A stretch of 64,000 nt of DNA from Diploscapter coronatus (Eukaryota > Nematoda > Chromadorea > Rhabditida > Rhabditidae). A program made the translations under genes and the position numbers. This document shows, one piece after another, positions 34,904 through 45,200 of the stretch; the stretch's first letter is position 1, and every line of letters begins with the position of its first letter. Under the pieces are notes generated by a model, which was not told the origin of the DNA, did no database searches, and saw only the letters and a program-made list of their open reading frames with translations. The stretch is taken from contig OZ038422.1 in NCBI GenBank assembly GCA_964036155.1, positions 21,785,201 to 21,849,200 of the forward strand, given 5' to 3'.

Positions 34904-37900
34904 ATGACTCCGAAACCTGACGAAGACGAGAAGAAAGTCAAGGTGCAGATTCAGTTGAAGGACATCGGAGCTGCGAAGGTTGGGAAATGAGTGAGTCATG
35001 GAGAAATGACGAATAAGCGAATTGCAGGATTTGACTAATGGAAATGCTGATCTGGAGCCCATGCAGTTGAAGTGGGTTTTAAAACGAGTATATAATTGAA
35101 AACTATCCTAAATTACTCGATTATTTTGGGGGTGCAGCAAAACTAGAGTGTAGTTAGAACAATGGGAGAATTGAAGAATGCCGAATTCTCAACATCTTTC
35201 ATGAATAATGCAAAAAAAATCCTTTTCAGAGTATACCCCCGTCGATGGCTGATGCTGATCGTGGTGGCTCTGCTGAACAACTCGAATTCCATGTCCTGGA
35301 TCGGGTTCGCTTCTGTCTCCCCCTTCTGCAATCTCTTTTATGGAAAGAGCAGCGCTTCGTGGTTAGCTCATTTCTTTCAAACCATTTTTTAAAATATTGT
35401 CTTCTGTATATAATTCACCAAAACCATAACACCGATTTCGAAAATGTATCAAACTTTTCTTCGTTCCCTACATTCCCCAGTTCAGAATAAAGTTTGATGA
35501 ATTTTCCAAATAAATGACTAATTTTCTGGTTAATTTTACAGGAATCGGAAGCATATAACGTTTTCAGAAGGATGAAATAATTGCTGTTTTCAATTTCAAT
35601 AAAAATATCTTGATCTTAACTATTCTCTTTATTTTTATCGATTGCGCAGGTTCTCGATGATCTTCATGGCAGTGACTATCCCCGTGGGCCTTCTCGCGAT
35701 GTTCCTAGGCAGTCTATTTGGTTTGCGCTCCTCGATGCTGATTGCTGGCTGGACGAACGGAGTGGGCGCCCTGATTCGACTGCTCTCCTCTGCGCCCTTC
35801 ATTCCCGAGCACTTGCGATTCCCGATCGGCATTGCCGGACAGGCCATCGCCGCGTGTGCGTACCCCTTCATCATGTTCATGTAAGTCGTTTTCACGAATA
35901 ATTGCCAAGTTCATGTAATGAAAAGATAGAAGATATTTGCTTGTTCTCATCAACTGATGTTTCCAAACTGTTTTCATCAAGACATTTTTATTGCCAAGAA
36001 TATTTTAGGCCAACCAAAGTTGCCGGCTCATGGTTCCCCGAGACACAACGCGCTCTCGCCACAACAATTGGAGTGATGAGCAATCCACTTGGTACGATTT
36101 GATGACAAAAAAATGCTGTAATTTAGTCCACAAAGAAAATGAATGAGACATGCTGAAATTCAACTGACTAAATTTCTTTTCCGTCTTTTTTTTTTTTTAA
36201 TTATTCATACTTTATCACTTCTAAAAATGAACAGATGAACAGGTCAGCATAGATCAATTTGTTTAAATCATGATTCATGATACTTATTGAGTATGATGAT
36301 TCCTTTTTGAACTCAGGAGTTCTGATGGCGAATGTGATTTCCCCCCAGCTCGTCACGCAGGCCAGCCACATTCCTCTGCTCAACCTCTTCACTGCCATTC
36401 CCTGCGTCACTGCTATGCTTCTCGTCACCTTCGGAGTGACCAGAAGTGAACCCAAGATCCCTCCTTCGTATTCTGCCGCCAAGCCACAGATGGACTTCCT
36501 TCCAGGTACAAATTCGATATTACACATTCAAGCATTCGAGAACAGACCTAAGCAGCAGGGCTCAAGCCAAATCTCGGTGCCTACACCCTTTAACAATAAG
36601 CTAAATTTCAGGCCTGATGTCGTGCATGCGAAACAAGCAATACCTGATCCTGTTCGTGGTCCTCGGAGGCGGAATCGGCATGTTCAACTGTCTGTATTCC
36701 ATCATTACGGTATGCTTTAGTTTGCCGCATTCAGACATTTTCTTCTATAGTCTCATAAGATTTGCTCAAGTTTTACATTCTCAGGAGCTGTTGTGCCCGT
36801 CCGGTTACGGTAACAAATTCGCTGGTCTGTGTGCAGCTCTGATGATCATTGGCGGAGTCGTAGGAGCATTCACAAGCGGTTAGATTATGAGTTCGTTCTT
36901 TAAACTAGTTTATGAAATTTCTAGGGGTTGTGGTTGACAAGACGAAACTGTACGAGGAGATTCTGAAGATCGCGATGGGCATGGCCGTCGTGTTCGGCCT
37001 GATTTTCCTGCAGCTGTCTCTCCACGACGGACTCAGTCTCTTCATTGTTGTCACCTGCTTCCTCTTCGGTGTCTTTGGGTTGGCCAGTTATCCGGTAAGT
37101 TTGACACCTTTTTAAAATAGCTCAAATAGTTGAAAATTTGGAAATTCGGAAATATTGCAACTTAAAGAGGCAGTATATAAGGATGAGAGTGTATGCCTAC
37201 ACCCTCCTATCTCTACCTCTTATTTCGCTAAGATGCGACGTTGCCACATTTCCTAATATCGCAAATGTTTATCAAAATGATGAGAATAATTTTAGCATTC
37301 ATGAGAAAATTTTAAAAATTGATCCAATCAGTTTTTTTTCTTTAAAATCTCGAAAGGAATGAATCAAATCTTCAGGTTGGTCTGGAACTCGCATCCGAAT
37401 GCACCTACCCCGTTTCCGAAGCGACATCGACCAGTCTGGTGGTTCTTTGCGGACAGGTTTTCTTTTTTATTTTCTTGCATCTCCCAATTTCTTCCAGGTG
37501 CAAAGTATCCTGCTGATGTTGGTGATGAAAATAATGGTGCGTCCCCTGCAGCCTTCCAAGGCGTCCATCGAAGTGTGCAGAGTCGGCAAGGAGGATCAGC
37601 AGAACACGCCTTACGACAACACTATTTCTGTTATGGTAATCTGAACATTTCTTTACAGTTCCAACGACACATTCGCTTTTGCAGGTGTTCTCTGTGATCG
37701 CTTCTCTGCTTGTGCTGGGACTCGTCATCTTCTTCAAACCTGTAAGTTTGAAATTTATTGATTGACAAAAAATATTCCAGTGTAGTCTTTTTATATTATT
37801 TCTTCATCAAATCACTTATTCACGTTTTTTTACAAAATTTTAATAACCGCAACGCAGTTAGAGTTAGAGATGAGAGACGAAGACCGGAAAGAGGAGAGAA

Positions 37901-38136
37901 AATATCACGAGGCGAAAGATAACGATGGGGGCAAATCGTGTTATTTTCAACTATTAATAAGCATTAGGTGTAGTGTAAGCTTGACTTTTGATAATCTCGC
38001 TCAACGATATCTTCAACCGATTTCACATTTGCAGGTCTACCGTCGATTGGAAGCCGAAAGAACGAACAGGGCTCGCGAGGAGAAGGCGAAAGCTACCGAT
38101 GAAACGACACAGCCGCTGCAGGAACTCTCCACATAA
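34904..38136 (+). CDS. SLC49 / FLVCR-type major facilitator transporter
   Basis: Twelve-helix transporter of the SLC49 family, whose members carry heme, choline or related solutes across membranes; the substrate here is unknown. Exons: 34904-34978, 35028-35071, 35230-35361, 35650-35880, 36009-36091, 36317-36505, 36612-36709, 36785-36878, 36925-37094, 37376-37456, 37498-37635, 37685-37741, 38035-38136; 497 residues. Family signatures are RRWLMLIVVALLNN at helix 1, PTKVAGSWFPETQRALATT with MSNPLGVLMANVISP in the first half, and VGLELASECTYPVSEATS in the second half. The wording around FPETQRA and SNPLG is closer to SLC49A3 (MFSD7) than to FLVCR1. A loop with GYGNKFAGLCAALMIIGG follows. The tail is charged and cytosolic. 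AATTTAG lies six bases before the ATG. Confidence 0.9.
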
Positions 38137-38929
38137 GCAGAGATCAAGCGGGCGAGAACAGGCAATTCGTCAATAACTATAGGCATTTTTCCCGTTTCGT
38201 CTTATTTATTCTTCTTTTAAATCTGCATATTTATTTACGAATTTAAAGACATGTGTTTTCACTTGTTTTATGTTTGATTAGTTTATGCAATTTCCTCGTT
38301 ATTCTCTCTTAGCAATCCCTTTTATGCCATATTCTTTAATCGAACAATCAAATGTTAGGAGAAAAGTGCTAAACGTTCCTCCTCGAGGCGAGCTTACGTG
38401 GTTCAACAAAATCATTGTTCTTCTTCTGAATCTATTTATCACATTTCAAAGTAATTCAATCTTTAAAATGTTCTAAGCATTTTTGTAAGAATTTATTCAA
38501 GAAACTTCCCGTACAAAATCTCTAGGGCTAGTATTCGGCTTTACATTCGTTTGTACGCAGAGCCTATTCTCTTTCCAAATTTGCAATTCATTGACGAAAA
38601 TTCAAAATCACTTGTTCCACATATTTTATTTTCTATCAGCGATTTTTTAATTTAGGATAGTTATTTGAGGAAAATTTTGATTTTTAAAAATCTACAAATG
38701 ATAGCTATCCTACGCTTTCAAATGATCTTGTATTTTATTTTAAGCTTTTGACTTTTTCTTTTTGCTGTTCTATTTTCGCCGAAAATTCTGTTGCCTTGTG
38801 TTCAAGTGTTAAAGGTGTTTTAGAGTCTCAAGTTTTATTCTCTAATAAATAAAGTAAGTATTTACCCGTTGAGAGGAAGATCCAATATTTCAACAAAAGA
38901 AACACGGAAAACACTAGAATAGACAGAAT
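38137..38929. other. Convergent 3' region of SLC49-type and PARL genes
   Basis: AT-rich, no coding exon. A plus-strand AATAAA at 38844-38849 may end the SLC49-type transcript. A 63-codon open frame at 38285-38476 has no motif. Confidence 0.55.
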
Positions 38930-41147
38930 TTACCGTTTGGTGATGGATCTGTAGGCTTGTTCCACGTAATAGCCGTACTCCTCCCATATCAGCTTGTGAC
39001 CTATTGCTGCATAGAAACTGAAAGCAAATAGACTAAATCAAAGTTCAGCTAAATTATCTTAACATTCCTCTTTTCTCAATGGCAGAAAAATTGTTTCCCT
39101 CCACTTTCATGCTTATTGCTCTTTCCACCGCTAGAAATTGTGCTAAGAAAATGGAGAGGAAAAGATTCCTCTGTCGTTAAAGAACATGGATGTGCAGGAA
39201 TTTAACTCCGAGTTTTACTAAAGTTATTGCATAAAAGAAAACTTACATTCCAAAGAGAGTTCCGCCCAAATGAGCTGCATGGTCGAACATTTTGAATCTG
39301 AAGTGGAATAAATGCAACAAAGTTAGTGTACTTTGGGATTTCAACCTGAAGAGTAATCCGGCAATATCGAAGAGAAGGAGTCCGATGACTGCAGACTGAG
39401 CAGAGAAGTCGAAGAACGGAACGAAGATGATCTTGAGACGGGCATCGGGGACGCGCATGCAGGTATATGCCAGAATGCCCAGAATGGCGCCGCTCTGCAA
39501 ACCATATATTTCGAAAAACTGATTAAATACTAATTTGTGACTGGATAATATAATAGAATATATGGATTGGATAAAAACTAACAATAAAACTTTACTTATT
39601 TCATACATTTTAACGCAAATGAACTTGAAATAAGAAATCCCTATAAGTAAAACGCAAATTTTCTTCATTTCAATTATGGGTTAATTGTTTTATTTTGAAA
39701 AAAAATCACTTACAGCTCCAAGTGCCCTGACAGGATTCTTCGTGATAGCCTTGTGACACAAACTGGCCATCGAGGACACAACTCCTGCGGTCAGATACAC
39801 TGCCCAGAACTGAAACAGCGGAAGTCCCGAAATCATCTAGAAGAAACGAACGAACAAACCTGATCGGCCCCGAGGAATTTGTCGATGACGATGCCTGTGA
39901 AGGAGTAGAGAACGTACATGTTCAGAGCCAGGTGGATGAAGTTGTTGTGCGAAAAGACGGACAAAAGCATCGGAGAGCATAGGGATTCGGAAAACAAATA
40001 AGTGAAGATTAGGACTTTCAAATAAATAAGAATTATAATATAGAGAAAATAATTTACGAAAGCTATAATTCCTGCATGATTTTGATTATAAAATAGGATA
40101 AATTAGAAAAAAAAAAACTACTGGATGCATAGCTGTTTGTGAAATATCGCCACATGGCAGGCTGCAATTTGCGAAATCGCCACATTCCAAATACGACTGC
40201 GTTCACTGAAAATGAAATCTTATCGAGTAGGAAAATGTTTTCAGTTTACTCAAGATCAGAGCTGCAGTTGTCTTTTCACCATCCGTCAGCTCACGCTTTT
40301 CGAACATTATCTTCTCGCCATTAGTACCGGCCCTAAAGACGATCATAAACAAGCATAAAACCATGAAGCACATGACTAACACAGTGAATTTTTCAAATTC
40401 GTACTTTGGATAGAAAAACGAGGTAAACTTTTCCTGCTGCCGACCCAGGTCCTTCCAAATGGCAAACGTGAAGCACGTCAAACCAGTCTGAATATGAATT
40501 TTTATAAGTAAAGATCAACTATACCAATTCTATGCATTATGCATAAAATGATTACTTACAGCTGCAGTGAATCCGAGTGCTTTGATCAAGTGGCTGGTGG
40601 GTCGAATGGGAATCGCATCTGGATACTTGTCTGGAATATTCAAATTCAGATAATTCCTCAAAATATATCAATCCTAGTGGCATAAATTGCAATTCATTCT
40701 TCCCTCTCAAAGAGGCAGAGCCCGCTTCTACGTTCTGGCCTTACTCGTCTCTTCTCCCCCTTTACCTTCAGCAACAGCAGCAGCTGAGAGAGAATATAAT
40801 GGAAAGGAGAGAGAGGGAAAAGAGTGCACGGTGTAAATCCAGGAAGAAAAGGCGTTCTTTCTCCCTCTTTTCGAGTGAAACCTTCGGAAAGGGGATAGAA
40901 GCGTGTATGTCGCCGGTTATTTCGGTGAGAGAACAAGGGAGTAGGGGAGAGCTGAGAAAAACCGGCGACGGTGGACAGCTGACGATCAATACAGGAGGTC
41001 TAATGTCTGACCTGGTTGCTGTGGTGTCTTCAGCTTCTCCTTAAGCTCCCTCTCGTGAATACGCTGTCTGAGAGACTCGCGAGTATATCTGTCGAGTCTT
41101 TTGACGGAAGTCGAGAAGCGAGTCAAACACACACGAAGTGCTAACAT
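38930..41147 (-). CDS. PARL: PARL-type mitochondrial rhomboid protease
   Basis: Intramembrane serine protease of the inner mitochondrial membrane. Exons in coding order: 41012-41147, 40560-40630, 40405-40487, 40250-40332, 40122-40205, 39860-40014, 39714-39809, 39346-39494, 39247-39297, 38930-39017; about 331 residues. The first 45 residues are Arg/Ser-rich with no acid until position 19, like a mitochondrial presequence. LCSPMLLSVFSH and NMYVLYSFTG match PARL. The catalytic Ser lies in GASGA, split by an intron between ALGA and SGAILG. The catalytic His is in DHAAHLGG. The 5' edge of exon 6 is uncertain: the acceptor used (40015) adds about eight residues before SESLCSPM, and an upstream one at 40073 would add a hydrophobic stretch. 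CATTCAG abuts the ATG. Confidence 0.9.
40333..40404 (-). other. In-frame 72-bp PARL intron that would encode a helix if retained
   Basis: Donor GTACGA and acceptor CTTTAG. The intron is a multiple of three and has no stop in frame. Retained, it adds 24 residues including FTVLVMCFMVLCLFMIVF, a plausible transmembrane helix. Confidence 0.65.
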
Positions 41148-42284
41148 CTGAATGACAAAACAGAAATGAAGCTAACGGCAAGGAGCAATTCATAGATATT
41201 CAAAGGCTGATACCTTGTTGATAAGCTAAAATAATACAAATCAACATACAAGAGGCACGTCTTTATGAACTTCAAACAAAATTAATCTGACACAATCAGC
41301 TCAGAATGAATGGGTTAAAGATATAGGAAATCTCTAGAATTTTACCAAATATGCTATAGAAAGAAGGTAAAATAGGATAGGCTTAGTCAAGAATAAACAA
41401 TAAATCAATGAAATAAGAATGAGAACTCAGCGAAGACCCTTTCCTCGATTAATCGTGGATCAATCCTACACCAAAGTGAACGATCGGGAATCGTTCCCAA
41501 GAATTGAAGAGCCCTAGAAAAATCGGCAATCAACCTCCAAGTAACTCTTGTGGTCGGTAGGTTATCAGCGATTGCCTGAGGATCTATGCAAGGCTACTCG
41601 AGAACTCTTCACATTGATGGAGTACTGATCCACGATTAATCGAGGAAAGAATTTTCGCTGAGAATTGTGGCACAGGGAAGTGTCATTGCAAATGTATGAC
41701 TAAATCTGAACAGAGAAAGAAAAAGAAAGATTAGCATAAGAATTAGAAGAGTAGGAATTGTAGGAAACATCCACCCGCTATCAATGAAGAGGAATTTTTC
41801 GAATAACAATAGGTGAATAGAGCCGTATTGCCAAACTGTAAGATTTCGTAAACTACTCACGAAAATATTAGTCTTACAGTACGACAATATTAAGTTGAAA
41901 AATGACTAAATTATCGCAAAAATTCGACGAATCTCAGAATAAATCTGCAAGTCTACCATAGGAGAATTAAGCTCAGATACAGGGAGAATAATTGAAAGAT
42001 GATGCAATCGACTGGGAGAAGGGACTTATGCAAAGGATAAATAAATCATAGAATGTTCTAGAATGAATTCAGCTAGAGTAACCCTGTCAATCAGATAACA
42101 CATTACAATGTCATTGTCGAGTCATTTTTGGAAGAGACAAGTTGAAAATTGTGCTTTTGAAGCAGATAGTTCTGCATTTGTACAACAATTTTAAAGATAG
42201 CATATGAAGTCAAGTAAGAATTGGGGAAACGGAGAACACTAAAAAATAGTAGAATAGGAAAAAGGCTATTGATGGGTTGACTGA
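41148..42284. other. Gap between TMCC and PARL genes, with a MITE
   Basis: No coding exon. Contains the foldback element 41426-41662 and probably the TMCC 3' UTR. Acceptor CATTCAG at the PARL start codon lies at the 41148 edge. Confidence 0.55.
41426..41662. mobile_element. 237-bp MITE with 37-bp inverted ends
   Basis: The left end 41426-41462 and right end 41626-41662 match in reverse complement at 33 of 37 positions by my reading; the inner 23 bases, around TCCTCGATTAATCGTGGATCA-like sequence, match exactly. No coding frame inside. No second copy seen in the window. Confidence 0.8.
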
Positions 42285-45200
42285 CTAAGTGACCGTGGAG
42301 TTTGTCCGAGAGAAGACGGAAATGATCGAGGAAATGTTGTTGAGGAACATAGCCAGCACGATCATGCCCAGCAGCAGGATGCCTGCCTTATTCCTCAAAT
42401 TTCGAATTTTAATAATTTTCTAGAAACATAAGAGAATATCGTTTAAAAAGAGTTATAAATTTAAAAATGGCTAGCTTTGAAATGCAAGCATTTTCCACTT
42501 ATTCGATGAGCTTATAGTTGATTAAATGCAAGGAACAAAGGCTCACTTAGTTCAAAACTCATCAGAATAATATTGCATAACTTGTATATTCATAATTGAA
42601 TATTTATGAAGGCACAAGAAATGATAAAATCAAAATATAATACCTAGTTCCAGTGAATGGTCGAAGCACATCCAGTGCAGTGCCCAGTATAAGTAGGACC
42701 ATTTTGAGCAATTCCACCTGAAGATATCTTCAATAAATTCCAAATAAAAATTTCCTTACCAGAATATTGACTGCGGAAAGTGCAGCAGCTCCCCATCGAT
42801 GTTCATCCAACGAATATCTCTGGTTCGCTTCTTGCAGAGTGTTTTCGATCCTGTAAACTTATTCATAAACATTACGTCCTATCAATGATTGAAAAATAGA
42901 AACATTTAAAAAAAAAAAAAACAAAATTATAAGATCTAATAATTGCCCTTTGGTTATGTTTCATATTCCTAAAAAAAAAGATTAGATATTAGATCTTGCA
43001 GTTATTGTAGGGACCACCAAGCCACGCCCCTTTTGCGAGGCACAAATGTAGGCTCTTTTTAGTTAGCCCCTAATTTTCAAAAATGGCTTATGCCAATTCC
43101 TTCCTACCTCTGCAGATCATTGTGAATGGCCCCAACTCTGTCATCCACAATCAGGAATCGCTCGTTGTATTGGTAATCGAGTCGATTCGCCATGCTGCTC
43201 TGCTCCAGTTTTAGGGCCTGAAGTTGAAAATGATGAACTTATTGAAGGAAAGATAAGTTAACCTGGAATTCTCCCTGATGCAAGTCGATTGTCTCATTCA
43301 ATAGAGCCTCCAGTTTCTGAAGTATTATAATTACAACACCTTTGAAAAGCAAATAAAAACGAACCGAGCTTCTGAATCTTTCCTCTTCCAAAGCCTTGGA
43401 GTAGTAAAGGAGTTCACTCTCGACATGTTTCTGAAGATTCCGTCATATTTTGTAATTAGTCTATGCCAGAACGAGCGGTATAATTTTCATTAAAAAAATC
43501 ATTTCGAATATTTAAAAATCATCCATTCAACCATTTCGAAAAACTGCCTGCATCATATACGAGACTCAATTCTGCATCTGCCCGAAAAGATCCAACTGGT
43601 GACTTTATAAGAATAGATCTTACAGAAATTTTGAACTTTTTTGAAATTTTCGTTCGAATTTTCTATAAGATGGCCGTCGATCCATTTCAAAAATCTTTTT
43701 TGAAACATATGCAGAATTGTGTCTCACATAAGCCGTAAAAGGAATTCGTCGAAATGGCTGAATGACTAATAAAAAAGAAAAATCCTTTACGAATTTTAAC
43801 GAAAATTGTACCACTCGTCCCTAATTCTACGTCTTCTTACATTGAGCCTGTCCAGCCTCTCCTCGAGTCGACCCATGGCCGTTTTGACAGCATTCAATTC
43901 ACTCAATTCGAACGAAACATCGTTGCTGCTGCTGTTGTTCACGACTGAGTGGTACGAAGTGTCATTCAGAGCCTGTATTTAAACATTTCTCTAAATTATG
44001 ACTGGTGAGCAAATTATTTAGAAATTCATTGTTCTGAAAATCAATATGGGGTAATACAATAGATCAGGCTGATTTTACCGGTCTAATGATAACTTCGAAA
44101 CTTCAATTATGAAGTTAACAAGAATGATCCACTGTTTTGTTTCTGAGAAGATTCCTCAATCCGTACAAAATGTGCATTGGTGCAGCATACAACTTGTGAC
44201 ATGGTCACTTTTATCACAAGATTTTGAGTAAGATTATTGGCAAATACAGGAGCGACAAATTGCAGTAAAGAAAAAGACTTTCATTTTACACTACTGCGCT
44301 AAAGTTGACGACGAAATTTCAAGAGAAAGGAAGACGAGTGCGCACTTTTATCGTAAATATGAGACAGTAGATCGAAAATCCTGATTTCGAGTTTTCCTTG
44401 ATTACCATGGTCTCATTATCATAAACAGTTGACACATGCAATTTTCTTATCAAAGCTTGGCTAATAATGAATAGAAATTGGGCATTTTTTGATCCCCGGA
44501 ATTTTCTCCTTAACAAGAAAATATTTTTTGTTGTTGAAAATTTCAACTTACCGAAGCATTGGTGTTTTTGTCGCCGTCCTGTTGGGGAGCGAAGAGTTTA
44601 GAGCCAGGAGGTAGAGTGGAGGCCTTGCTTTTGACGGAGGGCGGCTGTAGCAGGGCGTTGTCGAGCTCGGCATCGGAAGTCGCATAGAATGTGGAATTCC
44701 CGTGTTCCCCCAGGTCTGAAGTAAAAATTGCATAATTTTCAAATTACTAAATAATGGATTTTAAATATCCAAATTAAGTTATGGTTTAGTAAATTGCGAA
44801 ATGCCATTCTCTAAAATTTGAATTTTGAAATTTCCGTTCAGATGAATATTTTCTCGATTACGAATTAAGAGTATATCATTGATAATGACGAAACACATTC
44901 AGTGCGCGTTTGATTGATTCAGCCCGCATTTCTCATCCCTCCACCCTCAATTATTCATATTTGGGTTTGCGTGAATCATGTCGAATTTGGTGCTGTGAAG
45001 AAGAGGAATATTGGCAGAGCGGATTAACAGAGCTGAAGAGTTGAAGGGGGGAAGAAGAAATGGAAAGTCAGGGAGGAGGGGCTAAACTATTCAAATACTC
45101 GATAGAGCTGTCTTTTCCATTTCAAGTTCTTCCATAAAAGTTTGGCAGAAATTTCGCATCAATTCCTAGCACAGAGCGATGTATTCGACTCTAATTGTTC

